The notes under the pieces were generated by a model that was not told where the DNA came from, ran no database searches, and saw only the letters and a program-made list of their open reading frames with translations. Positions 12,183 through 23,468 of a DNA stretch of 64,000 nt are shown piece after piece (position 1 is the stretch's first letter; each line of letters begins with the position of its first letter). The stretch is taken from the NCBI RefSeq assembly GCF_023078275.1, contig NC_062983.1, positions 10,843,001 to 10,907,000 of the forward strand, read 5' to 3'. Source of the stretch: Leguminivora glycinivorella (lineage: Eukaryota; Arthropoda; Insecta; Lepidoptera; Tortricidae). The position numbers were made by a program, and so were the translations under genes.

Positions 12183-12347
12183 CCTGGTGCCGTAGCCGAA
12201 TGGCATTTCTGCGACGCGAAACGTAAACGAAACGCCGCGAAAGCTAGTCTGGCTCTGTCGCGCCAATACGCAAGAGCGATAGAGATAGATGTCTACGAGC
12301 GTTTCGTTTCGTGAGCGTTTGTGACATTCGGCTACTACGTACCCAGG
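12183..12347. mobile_element. MITE with CGTAGCCGAATG ends, copy 1
   Basis: Terminal inverted repeats around CCGTAGCCGAATGGCA and CATTCGGCTAC, with outer CCTGG/CCAGG. The body contains CTCTGTCGCGCCAATACGC and AGCGATAGAGATAGAT. Related copies are at 31842-32012, 34821-35023 and, more divergent, 61079-61173. The GTAGCCGAAT core also occurs in the hAT at 3373-4710. Confidence 0.75.
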
Positions 12348-12482
12348 AACTTTAATACGATCTGTCTTCCTTTGCCTTTTAAGTTTTCCGATTGATCACC
12401 GACATTATCAATTATTTACCTACTAAACCCTAACAGATTATCATGTTGTTATGAAATCTTTCATTCAAACCATAATTTATAC

Positions 12483-13008
12483 TAGGGATGTACCGACTAG
12501 TCGCCGACTAGTCGGGAAAGCCGACTATCCGGCCACATTTGTAGTCGGTGATTAGTCGGCGACTAGTCGGCAAAAAGGGCCGATTAGTCGGCACTTCATT
12601 AGTGATAGAAAAACAGTACAAAATTAAATTACCAGCTGAAAATTATGGTTGTATTATGTAGCTATTAGTAATTCCTTTTTCTTGTCAAAACAACAAATAT
12701 CTGTTATCAACACAGAAATAAATTTCCTACCTAGGATTATCGACTTCATAGGCAGGATCACTACCCACTAAGCCAAGCCGGTTGTTAAAAATGGAAAATG
12801 TATATAAATATTGTCATGAATCTTTGAACATCTGTAAAAAATCATGAAAAGCGCGAACGAAGGACCAAAAATGACATTCAAAATGTGAATTTATCGAAAA
12901 TTATGTTCTGGCCGACTAGCCGACTAGTCGGCCGACTAATCGGCCACCCAAGCGCCGACTAGTCGGTAGTCGGCCTAGTCGGCCAAATCAATAGTCGGTA
13001 CATCCCTA
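12483..13008. mobile_element. Non-autonomous hAT element, CGACTAGTCGG type, 8-bp TSD
   Basis: Ends TAGGGATGTACCGACTA and its inverse TAGTCGGTACATCCCTA. They are flanked by the perfect 8-bp repeat ATTTATAC (12475-12482 and 13009-13016). The first and last roughly 110 bp are arrays of the subterminal motif GCCGACTAGTCGG. The interior (about 12600-12900) is unrelated AT-rich sequence with a possible SINE fragment near 12745-12782. A transposase is absent. Confidence 0.92.
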
Positions 13009-13016
13009 ATTTATAC

Positions 13017-13498
13017 CTAATTGTTTTCTATCACGATGCCTGCACCTAACAAATATTTCTTTTTGATCCAGTGATTAGTAGAGAATGATTTACGGCATTA
13101 AGTCCACCAGTTGTACATATTTTTATGTGCATAAAGTATACAAAATAAATATAGGTTTGCATCTCAAATTGCATACTCCACATGCAACACTCTCGTTATA
13201 TTATGCCTTCAAACTTTAAGTCGTAAATCACATACATTTTATATTGCATCAAAATACTAACTTGTGAACAATTACCGAGAGAAACTTACTCCCATTTCTC
13301 AATACCAAGCAACCCGTTAACCTACAAACGTCACTGAAATATGTCTTTATTGCTTTATTAATAAGTTCCATTTTGATGCGAACTAATAAAACGGAAGCCG
13401 TGGTGCATTAAGTGAATTTGCACATAAATCTCCCGCGTCATTTGCCACCGAGTGTCGCCGGAACTAAGAAGTAATTATATTATTGTATTATTGTATTA
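13017..13498. other. No gene recognised
   Basis: AT-rich non-coding sequence between a hAT element and a SINE. Confidence 0.4.
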
Positions 13499-13736
13499 TT
13501 GTAGAACATTCATACACAGATTGACTGAGTCCCACGGTAAGCTCAAGAAGGCTTGTGTTATGGGTACTCAGACAACGATATATATAATATATAAATACTT
13601 ATATACATAGAAAACATCCATGACTCAGGAACAAATATCTGTGCTCATCACACAAATAAATGCCCTTACCGGGATTCGAACCCGGGACCGCGGCGTAGCA
13701 GGCAGGGTCACTACCGACTGTGCCGGACCGGTCGTC
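13499..13736 (-). repeat. tRNA-headed SINE, best copy
   Basis: Read on the minus strand it starts with a tRNA-like segment. A B-box GGTTCGAATCC sits at about 13672-13682 within a 5-bp T-stem (CCGGG/CCCGG), preceded by GCAGGCAGGGTCAC-type sequence in the plus reading. The family body follows and ends in an AT-rich tail near 13499. A pol III promoter is plausible; there is no intact acceptor stem or anticodon arm, so it is not a tRNA gene. Confidence 0.88.
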
Positions 13737-13764
13737 ATAATTGGAGGAGGCAAACATTTTTCTA

Positions 13765-13925
13765 AAATACACATACACATACACATACAATCACGCCTGT
13801 ATCCCATAAAGGGGTAGGCAGAGCACATGAACTACTCAAGTTTCAGTGCCACTCTTGGCAAAAAGGTGTTGAAAGAAAACGAAAATTGTGACATTGCAGT
13901 GACAGGTTGCCATAAAAATTGTTTT
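13765..13925. repeat. Dispersed repeat (CACGCCTGTATCCCATAAAG type), copy 1
   Basis: It starts after an (ACATAC)n-like tract and contains AAAGGGGTAGGCAGAGCACA and TGACATTGCAGTGACAGG. The family is also at 25395-25610 and, inverted and partial, at 35872-35935. Probably a SINE-like or LINE-tail repeat. Confidence 0.7.
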
Positions 13926-14034
13926 TGGCACAAAGATTCAAAGATTGAAACAATTTATTTGCATACCTATAAGTAGAACACAGTTATAAGGTGTAACAAA
14001 ATAAATAAATCCCTGCATGTAGGCGTGCAAATAT

Positions 14035-14325
14035 TTGGAAAACAGACAATGAACAAGCTGTTATCCCCGACTGTACTCGTACTTTTCTTTCAACAGTCAT
14101 CTCCTCCGTTTCTAAAAATCCCTTAGGTACTCGATGGGGATAGCGATATTTCGTTCCTATATGACCACCTTTCTGCTCCATCAGATCAGCTCCATACCAT
14201 AACATTGCATTGTCACGCGATTTACATACGTGAGCAAAATTTCAGCTCAATCGGAAACCAGGAAGTGGGTTTAACTTGCAAGATTCGATTACAGACAGAC
14301 AAGTAAATAAAAGCTTGGAAACAAC
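14035..14325. repeat. Dispersed repeat, copy 2 of the 6498 family
   Basis: Same block order as 6498-6775: a CAACAGTCATCT block, ACTCGATGGGGATAG, GCATTGTCACGCGATT and AAAATTTCAGCTCAATCGGA. It ends near a short CAGACAGACAAG tract, as LINE tails often do. Confidence 0.65.
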
Positions 14326-14408
14326 GAAACGTTTGCGGTCGAGGTTATCAAACCAAGAATATTATTTAAACTAAAGGCCAAAAGCAAAGTATAATAAAGA
14401 GTACTATC

Positions 14409-14960
14409 GTACAGTATGGCCACTCCCGCTCCCCGCTGAAAGTGCCGCCCACCCCCTTTCGGTTACCTCACAGTTGCCGCCTGTCAAAAACGCCAACAGT
14501 CGACCTGTCATATCTCATTCACATAAGCATGGTACGCGTTCACCTACATGAGCTTAGAATGTGTGCTTGGAACGCGCCTCTTTCATATACAGAGTGGGGC
14601 CTGTAACAAAGGCGAAAAATTGAACTCTAGGCTATTCTTCTTATACTGATCAACATTTGTTCAGCGACTTTTAAAAATAACTTGTATTTTAATTTTTATC
14701 ACCCTTGAAAGTTTTTTATAAGAGGTAATGTATTGCGAATTCTGTTAAGTTTAAAGTGTGACAGACAACGTCAATGACAACAATAATGGCGTACATTGAA
14801 GCTAATATTTATTTTGTATGAAAAATTAAAAATTTAAAGACATCATAATTTTTAAAAGTCACTGAACAAATGTTGATCAGTATAAGGAGAATAGCCTACA
14901 GTTCAATTCTTCGCCTTTGTTACAGGCCCCACTCTGTATTTCATCGCCAGTGTCCGAGAT
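14409..14960. repeat. Dispersed repeat interrupted by a MITE
   Basis: Segments 14409-14589 and 14937-14960 together match the inverse of 29769-29980, which lacks the insertion. Diagnostic blocks are CAGTATGGCCACTCCCGC and GGTACGCGTTCACCTACA. The uninterrupted copy is an empty site for the MITE at 14590. Confidence 0.85.
14590..14936. mobile_element. 347-bp MITE with ~88-bp inverted repeats, TA target
   Basis: Left end CAGAGTGGGGCCTGTAACA, right end its inverse. The arms stay alignable for about 88 bp, including ATACTGATCAACATTTGTTC. TA flanks both sides (14588-14589 and 14937-14938), while the paralogous site at 29796 has a single TA. A TA duplication suggests the Tc1/mariner group; no transposase is present. 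Confidence 0.88.
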
Positions 14961-15779
14961 GTGCCAAAAGGCAAAGACGGAGGAGTTTTGATCCAGGGTA
15001 CATTGCCAACGTTCTTCTGTAGTTACCCGAAAGATTCAGACTGCATTTCAATCGCCAAGTATCGTCAAAAATTGTCACTTTGGCTAGGCCTGCTGATGCC
15101 CTGATTAAGAGCCTGATTAAATTGCCTTCCCCATGGCAGTAATTTATAATATTTACTTTTTATTCAAAATAATATGTAAATACATTGCGTTAGGCTGGAC
15201 TGGAATATTTCTAAACTGAATGAAGTCGCCTAACTTTAAATAACTGAGATATATCCAATTGTCACATTTTGGTGTACAGCAATGGTATGCTATTATTTTA
15301 TTATTTCCTGATAAGGTACAGTGAATTCATCTTATATTTAAACGATCAACTATTTTGCGTGTATGTATTGATGTTCAAATTAGGTCGAAATTGTACAATG
15401 TACATAACATAAGTATTCCAATTTTACACAATTTTCTAGATTTAGACATTTCCCAATAAGAAAGCCTTATCCAACCCCATGTTCTTTTTAGATTCAAAGA
15501 GCTGCATGCGACGGAGTAACGGATTAACTTCTAAGAAAAGTTGGCAAAATCCATACCTGAATCGTAAATCAAGAGGACAGGGCTGAAATTAAACTTCAGC
15601 CCAACTTACAGGGAACTAAGTGCCCCTAAACTTCTTGCTTTCATTTTATCCATTCCTATTGGGTCGTTTTGACCCACTGTATAGAAATCGTTTTTATACA
15701 TAAAACGTTGGCAGGAGTATGGGTCTGTCACGTAAAGGCTTAAGGAAGAGAGACTAAAAATGTTTAGGCGTAATAAGTA
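14961..15779. other. No gene recognised
   Basis: Non-coding, AT-rich; no supported element. Confidence 0.4.
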
Positions 15780-15975
15780 AGGTACAGCGGGGCAAATCCC
15801 GACTGGGGGGCCAATTGGTCCATTTTTTCCATGTTTTACAATGTTTGAATTATTGAATAGAGTGTCAACCGGTCATATATGGTAGGCGTGTTCAGTGGAT
15901 ACATGTAGAACTCAACAGCATAGTGTAATAATGGATTAGTCACAATGCCCCCCCAGTAATTTTCCCCGCTCTTAA
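15780..15975. mobile_element. MITE with AGGTACAGCGGGGCAAAT ends, decayed
   Basis: The left end AGGTACAGCGGGGCAAATC is preserved after TA (15778-15779). The right end (CCCCAGTAATTTTCCCCGCT) is degraded. It is a divergent copy of the well-preserved element at 23469-23690; a left-end fragment is also at about 34157-34225. Confidence 0.75.
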
Positions 15976-16867
15976 GTATTATAAAACTGAGGGGTCAATG
16001 TATGTATTACAACAACATTCATATCAACTAACGTTAATACAAAATCCAAAAATAAAATAAAACTATTTTAAAATAATAACATTTACGCTACAAGGCCACA
16101 ACAAAAGGGCTTAATTCCCAAAAGTTCGCATCAAGTGCTTAATTCTCAAAAACATATGGTGATTAAATATTTATTTAGGTACACATGTTACGTTTGATGT
16201 AATCATAGCATTAACGTCAACTTACAATATTACAATTTTGCAAATTAAATATTAATTTCAAAATCAATACCGTGGAATTAAGTTTTTCTCGATTTCACAA
16301 AAAAGTTCAAAGTGGAAATAAGCCTTTTTGAAAAGACACTCCTCAACTGTGATGCGATCATGCGCTCGGAATTCAAACATTTTTTGTTATTAATAAGTAC
16401 AGTAAACACATTTTTCAATCAAAGGTACTTTTTTGTTTCACTGAAAATCTGACCGCACGCACCTTGCCCTAATTAACAAACCCCTGTCGAAAATAAAAAT
16501 GGCGACTGAAAACGCTGAATGTTCTAAATAATCGGAAAAATATGATTTATTTGCTTCAAACAGCAAAATATTTTTTGAGCTGGCTTTTGGTTGCGGTAGA
16601 GCAAAACCCAGTAAGTGATTTATTTTTATTAAAGTTTCAATTATATTGTATTATATCTTCGTATAATGTAATACCTATACCTATGTATGTTTTTTTAAAA
16701 GAAACGACGGTAATTACTACTTACTTTTATTCTCTTAGGTGCTCGTAGTCTATTATGTACATTCGTCGGCCCTACAGCTGTATTATGGTAATTCAAATAA
16801 AAACAGTTTCCGAAATAATCACTAGGTACTATCAGCCGCAACCCTGGATGGCGAATTTATCAATATT
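15976..16867. other. No gene recognised
   Basis: Very AT-rich; no coding similarity and no clear terminal repeats. Confidence 0.4.
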
Positions 16868-16985
16868 TCGTCACTACTTTGAAAAAATCTCGTATCTCAT
16901 GCTGCTCCTCGTTCCATACATACTTACTACAATTTTCTTTTCATTGACAGACGAAGATAAAAGTTTTTTTTTAAAGTAGTGACGA
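16868..16985. mobile_element. Short MITE with TCGTCACTACTTT ends, copy 1
   Basis: TCGTCACTACTTT at the left and AAAGTAGTGACGA at the right. The interior has ATCTCATGCTGCTC and TTTTCATTGACAGACGAAG. A second copy in the other orientation is at 20008-20152. Confidence 0.75.
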
Positions 16986-18027
16986 TTTCTCCATGTTTGC
17001 AGATGATGCTTAATGCGCTTACGGTTTCTTCGCACAATCATCAGTATTCAACGAGGAAATACACGATATGTTGATTCATCTAGTAGTAGATTTTAGCTAG
17101 TTATTGCTATGTATGCTTAGATTGCTTAGCCTTCCTTTTAATTATTATGTAAAGAGACTGATATTTTTTCAACAACTGAAAATATCTCTTGTACCTAAAT
17201 GTGACATATTTTTTTTTTCATATATCTGCACATAATGTATTAAAATATGCGTGCCACATACAGGGTTTTAAACTGCGCAGAATCGCGTTGAACAAATTAG
17301 CGAAAAGCAAACTGTGCTTTATCTGCTATTTGGGTGCCATAAACATCCCGAAAAAGGGTTTTTGCCGGATTTTTGCAGGCATTTTAGAGCTATTTTCTTG
17401 TTATATTGAAAACATTTGTCGTTTGTGCTTACTAAATAGTTTTATTTAGAATTGGTTTTGGTATATTTATACTTTTTTTGGTAAATATTAGATAATATTT
17501 AGTATTTTGTGAAAATTTGTTAGTAAATAGTGAAATTATTGGTAGAGAAGGCCTGTTAGCATTAGATCAGCCCTTTGTACGGTAAGTTTTTTGTGTAATT
17601 AAGTTTAAATAAATTAATAAATCTTACAACACCAAATTTTGCGCCACCATGCATATGCGCATGTACCTAAAAACATACCTACGTATATTCCATACCCGTA
17701 TATTTATTAAGCAATTTAATGCGATTTTCAATGGCCAGAGACGCTACAGTGACATTAAGTAACCATAAAATCAGAAGAAATATAAAACAACATACAAAAC
17801 ACCATGCATTCAACATGCACGAACCTGAATACATCTCTTTTGTACCTAACAGTAAGATAAAAATAATTAGTTCCATCATGAGTGACAAAACAATGGCTTT
17901 TTTTCACTAAACAAATTACTTCAAATCAGAGGAAAACCGAGATAGCAAGCAACATCAAAGAGTCGTAAGAGGGTACCTAGCAAACGTCACATCGCTTACA
18001 CTTTGTAAGCGTGTCGTAGCTACAGTA
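16986..18027. other. No gene recognised
   Basis: AT-rich sequence; open frames here are short and without recognisable domains. Confidence 0.4.
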
Positions 18028-18172
18028 GCCTGGCAAAAAAGTAGAAATTACAGGGGCGCCACCGTCTATGTAAAACGCTTTTCATATGGCAACTATTGAG
18101 TCTTTTTTGTTTGAAAACAGTAAATGTTGCTATGGTAAAAAAATAGTTCAATTTCTACTATTCTTTGCCATG
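18028..18172. mobile_element. Small MITE with TGGCAAAAAAGTAGAAATT ends
   Basis: CTGGCAAAAAAGTAGAAATT at 18030 pairs with AATTTCTACTATTCTTTGCCA ending at 18172. The inverted repeat is about 20 bp with one interruption. No target duplication could be fixed. Confidence 0.6.
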
Positions 18173-18294
18173 GTGTGGTTTTCCCTAACCCTCTTTTATA
18201 GTGGCGCGACAGAGAGAGATCACTGCGTTTTAATCACCACGTACCGTCAAAGGCTACCAGACTCATATCGAATTTGGCAAAATAAATGATTGTC

Positions 18295-18837
18295 TTATGT
18301 AGTATTTCACATAAAAAAAACAACATTTATAGATTTTGAGCATTAAGTATTTTCGATTAAAAATGTGTGTAATTTTTTATTTATTTTGGCCACCGAAAAC
18401 GCTGTCACCGATGTAGTGACGTCATCGGATTCGACCTTACTTCATGTGAAAACAATCACTGACATAATGAACTTTATGTCTCATATTTAGTCTGAAAATG
18501 TTGTTTTCGAGTAGAATTACCTGATGCACAGATAATCTAAAGATTAACGTGACTGTGTTGTTCTCGCCTGATTACGTAAAAGTATACTTTAAAATATTTT
18601 TTGGTCATAATAAAATATGGTAATATGTGAGTGTGCACAGGAAAAAATCCCACTTTGTCGATTGTTATAAAGCCAATTTGTCAGTTTATTCATATAAAGA
18701 TTCAAGTAAATCTCGCCTTAATGGTAACCAACAAAGTGGGACGTTTTACCAAACACACTCACATATATCATTTCGGTTAATTGGACAGTACTTAATCATA
18801 TAAGACACTTTAAAAAAGGGTCAAGTAGCCTATTGTC
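18295..18837. repeat. ~400-bp dispersed repeat, copy 1, interrupted by a MITE
   Basis: It matches 42806-43244 in the same orientation: shared blocks TTTATTTTGGCCACCGAAAA, ACCTGATGCACAG, CGCCTGATTA and GGTCAAGTAGC. The extra 138 bp in this copy are the element at 18626-18763. Confidence 0.75.
18626..18763. mobile_element. 138-bp MITE, TA target
   Basis: The ends TGTGAGTGTG and CACACTCACA, plus an inner inverted pair around TCCCACTTTGT, are flanked by TA (18624-18625 and 18764-18765). The copy of the host repeat at about 43155 lacks it, which supports an insertion. Confidence 0.8.
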
Positions 18838-19251
18838 ACTTTGGTTCAACTGGCTCTGTAGCGCCAATACGGAGGAGTAGAGAGAGCTTTACAATACGCT
18901 ACCGAGCGAGCGTAAGCAATTGTGAGTTGTGACGTTGGCTAGACCCAAGCCATATCAATACATCACACAAATTAGCTGCCTCCCCTATCGATGTAGAGCT
19001 CACACGTAGCCAAGAGCCAAAAATGAAATAACAGGGAAAGTCAACAAAGCACAAAATTAGTTTTATACGAAATAGAAGGAAAAAAGCAACGGAGCGAATT
19101 GCGGCAGAAATGGGAAATGTAGAGGCCTGCGGTCTCGTGCCGGTTGATGCGGACGCGTTGGACGCTAATTATCGCGTTTTGGATTTTATTTTATGTTTTG
19201 TGGCACACGCCGGTTGGGTGGATAGATGTTATGTAATTCAGCAGGGCAATC

Positions 19252-19352
19252 ATGGTCGCGCGATAAATGATAAAACATCGTGCCGTCCCTATCGCACTTA
19301 CAAATAGTGCGATAGGGACAGCCTGATGTTTTATCATTTATCACGCGACCAT
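19252..19352. mobile_element. 101-bp palindromic MITE, copy 2
   Basis: Same length and arms as 10069-10169, with a few mismatches between the arms. The loop is around ACTTACAAATAGT. Confidence 0.85.
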
Positions 19353-19582
19353 AATTGTCTGCCAGAAAAACGATTCGTTTGTCATGTCATAAATATTACA
19401 AGCGAGTTGCTTTGCCGACTTAGACCAGGAGAAAATCGATTTACGATGTGGAAATAAACTTTGACGTTGTCGTTTAAAGGTATTTGTAATAAGATTATCA
19501 TAACACATCAATTAGGTAACAAAAATTACATAGTCCAATTAAGGATTTGTGTGAAACTACCCTATACTTATAGGATTACCTA

Positions 19583-19853
19583 CATTTTCAGAATTTGGGT
19601 CCCCACAATTAGCGTAAGTCGTTAACAAAAATTAACTCGCTGTCAGTTTTGTGACGACAATTAAGCATAAAATATGTCTAAAAATTTAGTTTTTTGACAT
19701 TCTAGATGTAGATTATCGCTTAAACTTTATGTAACTAACACAAAAACAATATTTTTATTGAAATTTCATGCTTAATTATCATAACAAAACTGACAGTGAA
19801 TTAATTTTTGTTAACAACTTACGCTAATTGGGGTGTCCAATATTCTGAAAATG
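19583..19853. mobile_element. 271-bp MITE with CATTTTCAGAAT ends
   Basis: Inverted repeats of about 85 bp: CATTTTCAGAATTTGGG at the left against CCAATATTCTGAAAATG at the right, and inner GTTAACAAAAATTAA and CTGTCAGTTTTGT blocks that pair across. No coding capacity. Confidence 0.75.
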
Positions 19854-20007
19854 CCCTAGGATGGGCTGAAGATAACATTATAATTTGATCCCGGTCAGTT
19901 TTGCGTCAATATCTGAACAAAGAATTTACATTCTTCATCCGCGTACGACATACTTAGTAAATAATAGAAGGCCAATCGTGGGCAACTTCTGACATGTAGG
20001 CAAAATT

Positions 20008-20152
20008 TCGTCACTACTTTTAAAAAAACTTGTATCTTCGTCTGTCAGTGAAAAGAAAATTGTAGTAAGTATGTATGAAATGCATATAGACTTACTGCGT
20101 TTTAACTTTGACGAGAAGCATGAGTTACGAGATTTTTTTAAAGTAGTGACGA
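20008..20152. mobile_element. Short MITE with TCGTCACTACTTT ends, copy 2
   Basis: TCGTCACTACTTT at the left and AAAGTAGTGACGA at the right. The interior is the inverse of the copy at 16868-16985 (GTCTGTCAGTGAAAAG; GAGAAGCATGAG). Confidence 0.75.
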
Positions 20153-20850
20153 TTTGTATAATTTGTAAATTCGTACGTTGACACATCAGCCGGCCTAGCA
20201 TAAGTACCTAAGTTCTATTTTAGCCTAAGACCCAGCAACATCTGTAATGTGTGGAACTTTCCATGAGTGTACAAGTTCAAAAATTTCAAAAAAATTTGTT
20301 ACATTAATTTGTTCAAGGGATACATGATAAGTACCTAGGAAAGTAGGTTAGACCAAACACAGAATCATAACCGCGAGTACCCATCGTAAGGTCGCGATGC
20401 GCGGCTCTCCGTCATCTCAATTTGACGCGACGGAACCGTCTCCGTATATAGTTTTAAGGTTCCGCGGAAATTACATTACTGAACCACGATTTGTCTTTGC
20501 GACGTTTGTGAATTTTATGCGTGGAAGGGCTTGGGGTGGCCTTAACGAGGTGAGGTGTGACTACATTAGGGTTATGATACGTTTTTAAAAGGGGACAGGT
20601 AAACCTTTGTTGTGAGATGTCGTTAATGAATGTGGGAGGAATGTGTGTCCTAGTATTTTGTTATGCTGACCGATAGCGGTATATTTTTATTTGGGTATAA
20701 GTATATACTAAGTACCTATTAGGCTAAGGTCTCCTATAAACTTTGTAGGTAGATTACAGCGTGAAACTCTGAAATCGCCAAGTCACAATGCTTAGGTATA
20801 ACTTTCTCCACTTTGTGACCGCTGTACAAAGTGTTTGAAAAATATTAACT
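20153..20850. other. No gene recognised
   Basis: Non-coding; a GC-richer patch near 20390-20560 has an open frame of about 60 codons without recognisable similarity. Confidence 0.4.
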
Positions 20851-21018
20851 CGGGCCTTCTTTTTGGAGCTTGGGAGTCGGCTGAGGGAGAGGGGGCTCGA
20901 TCCTCGCTCCGGGTCATTCCTGGTGCAGAGGTTATCGATCGCGGTCCAGCGCGGAAATGCAGCTAGCGTCTTGGGAACCTTTGCACCTGGAATGACTCGT
21001 GGTGGGTTGTTTGACTGA
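20851..21018 (+). pseudogene. LINE ORF2 extreme C-terminus, fragment
   Basis: About 55 codons read to the stop at 21016-21018. The peptide has an Asp-Pro-Arg-Ser-Gly step and then Gln-Arg-Leu-Ser-Ile-Ala-Val-Gln-Arg-Gly-Asn-Ala-Ala-Ser-Val-Leu-Gly. That block also occurs, diverged, in the minus-strand fragment at 31543-31840, and I associate it with C-termini of insect non-LTR retrotransposon polyproteins. Upstream similarity stops abruptly near 20851, consistent with 5' truncation. The following AT-rich 250 bp may be its 3' UTR. Confidence 0.7.
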
Positions 21019-21559
21019 CGATGCGGTAAAATGTGTTTGTTAAATATAATTTATTCTACCATTTTTAGTTTTAGGGTTATGTATTTAGGTTTTTAGATTT
21101 AATTAAGTTTGATTTTTAGGCTATATCTGTTTGTACCTACCTAATTTCTGTAATAATTTTAAATAGTTAAACACATATTTTCTATATAATTTTAATACGA
21201 TATTAAACGCATATGTTATATCAAAAGTCACATTATTTATATATAATACTAAAATAAATATTTATGTAAAAGGAACGTCAGTTCTTTTTCTTAACTATAG
21301 CTAATATTTGATCTATCCTAAAGTTTGAATCATTCTACTTGCTTCAAATTTACATGGAAGGCATGTAAAAATTAGACTGCATGCGAATTAGTTATACGAT
21401 TGAACTGGCCGCGTGCCACGCGCACTTGCCAACTCCAAATTAAACACGTGAATTTACATGTAAATATTTAAAACCGCAGTCCTTTTGTTGTCCTTTGCGA
21501 GCCGGAAAACAAATGTGGCAAATAAGTTGAACGAGGTAGATCTTTTGGTTGTTATTTTA

Positions 21560-21718
21560 ATATTGAAATGAAATGAAATGGAATGAAATGAAATGAAATG
21601 AAATGAAATGAAATGAAATGAAATGAAATGAAATGAAATGAAATGAAATGAAATGAAAACGAAATGAAATGAAAAACGAAACGAAACGAAATGAAATGAA
21701 ATAAATGAGATGAAATAT
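21560..21718. repeat. (AAATG)n pentanucleotide microsatellite
   Basis: Near-perfect AAATG units to about 21658, then interrupted units with AACG variants. Frames through it are repeat artefacts. Confidence 0.97.
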
Positions 21719-21905
21719 TTATTTTCCAAATATTTATTTTCCAGTAGGCATATTACAATGCGCTTATGAACGTCAAATAAAACTACGCCGGCTCTAACCC
21801 TACGCCTCAGCCTCGAGAAGATTTCAGTCCCCCCTCAGTTGGAGGGGGGTATCCACTATGGGACCGGCAAGAAACTCGGCGGGCCACTTCTTTTCAAAAC
21901 ATTAC
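21719..21905 (-). repeat. Likely LINE 3'-end fragment
   Basis: It contains TGGAGGGGGGTATCC and GGGACCGGCAAGAAACTCGG, phrases that I recognise as a common lepidopteran repeat adjoining a TATTTATTTTCC tail. Orientation is tentative. Confidence 0.4.
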
Positions 21906-22153
21906 ACTTATAATTAACATGCATTAAAAAACGAGATACAATTTAATCAGCAAAAGTATTCATAAAAAAAAAATATTAACAGTCAAATACCTACTCTATG
22001 GAAATTCATTTCAATAAATTATACAAAGTAATACAAAGGTACTATGATTAGTAAGATGTGAGAAAAAAAGAAAAATTATACATGATGAAGATCTATTACG
22101 ATCTATTTTTTCGGCAATACCACTAGTCTTGTACGGTCAAGCTCGACATCTTG

Positions 22154-22805
22154 TCCGTTTTCACATTATCCGATCCAATGGAAAAAATCCAAGATGGCGG
22201 ATTAAATGTATGGGATATCGGTCCGATATCCAATATCGGATCGGATAATGTCAAATAGGCTTGTGTCGTTCACGAACTATGAACTGTTAGGAATAAAATC
22301 CCATCAATGACCGAAATGAACTGAATCTTTAGCTGTTGACGTTAAATTATGGTCGCGTTCAGATCGAGAACGTGTAGCAACTTTTTATCCTGTGTGACTG
22401 CGCCGACCGAGGCTAACACCATGCGAGTCGGGAGCTAATTAGTACAGAGCAAGAAAAATGATTTCTATTCTATTCTATTCTATTCTAAATGAACGTCAAT
22501 CTTTCCAGTTTTCTCATTCAGTTCAGTATAGGATCGGCGAGCGCGATTAAACTTTTCATATTAAACTTCGGTCACTTACAACCTTGGGGCCCGGAATGAT
22601 ACTATCTGTGGACTATTCGTATCATTTTGACACTATTCGGTCCCATTCGTTCTGATCTTTCCGACCGCCGTGGTCGCTGGTCTGGCTGAACTAAATGAGC
22701 AAAAGACCTAAAAGAGCGAACTAGTTCGTGGGAGCGATTGAACGAGATCGGAGCGCTCCGATCAACGAACGAAACGGCACAAGCCTAATGTGAAAACGCA
22801 CATGA
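22154..22805. mobile_element. MITE (ATTATCCGATCC ends) split by a hAT element
   Basis: Left end GTTTTCACATTATCCGATCC at about 22157 and right end GGATCGGATAATG at 22238-22250. The terminal bases ATGTGAAAACGCAC were displaced to 22788. The same family is at 26413-26541 and 56480-56600, with AAAAAATCCAAGATGGCG in all three. Confidence 0.8.
22256..22787. mobile_element. 532-bp non-autonomous hAT element, 8-bp TSD
   Basis: Ends TAGGCTTGTGTCGTTC and its inverse (ACGGCACAAGCCTA). Flanks are ATGTCAAA (22248-22255) and ATGTGAAA (22788-22795), an 8-bp duplication with one change. The uninterrupted MITE copies read ATGTGAAA or a near variant here. No transposase frame. Confidence 0.88.
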
Positions 22806-23340
22806 GGGTGGTCACATTAGTATCGAGCCGCATTTTGTGTATGAGACATCGGTCGTTAGTATAATTATACATGCGTACGCATGCTTTTAGGTAAAAGCGT
22901 CTTCATACTAACAAGCAATTTCTCATACATACAATTCAACTCGATGCTGATAAATGTGATTTCACCCTTACTAAGCCAACAAAAATGTACCTATTTTTAC
23001 TACTTTTTTGTTATTACAAACAATTGAGATATGTTAATTTTCTCAATGTTTTAAAGTTCTGAACACACTTACCTCTAATAGGTACCTATTGTTGGATTAC
23101 AAGATGAAAACGAGTGGGTTTTAAGAACTCAAATAATAGTCCATTTGTAAATACCTATAAATGGACTGTTCTAAGAAAGCGTTCCCTTAATGTAAAATTG
23201 TGAGCTGAGTACCTAAGTTTGTGGGCGAGATTATTAAATTGAAATGTCAGGATAATTATTAAAGACAGAGTGCGCTTGCTAATTATACCCATAATATTGA
23301 ATTCACACATTGGAGTAATTTAATACTTAACTAAATTATG
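22806..23340. other. No gene recognised
   Basis: AT-rich, non-coding. Confidence 0.4.
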
Positions 23341-23346
23341 CTGAAA

Positions 23347-23450
23347 TAAACTATGGAAACGGATTACATCGCGTATAACGAGTTACAATTCATCCCGACG
23401 TTTCGAACACTTTACAGCGTTCGTGGTCAACGGGTGACGTGGGTGCGGGG
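23347..23450 (-). repeat. Penelope-like terminal-repeat fragment
   Basis: Minus-strand reading: TTGACCAC, a 7-bp stem (GAACGCT/AGTGTTC, one G-U pair, GTAA loop), then GAAACGTCGGG (about 23393-23430), then TGTAACTCGTTATACGCGAT. Similar to 57133-57360. No coding part remains. Confidence 0.65.
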
Positions 23451-23468
23451 TTTTGTAAATTCATTATA

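Noticed and set aside
13620..13720. tRNA gene on the minus strand
   Set aside because: The T-arm and B-box are good, but the acceptor and anticodon arms do not form; it is the head of a SINE.
21454..21729. 91-codon minus-strand frame
   Set aside because: It consists of the AAATG microsatellite.
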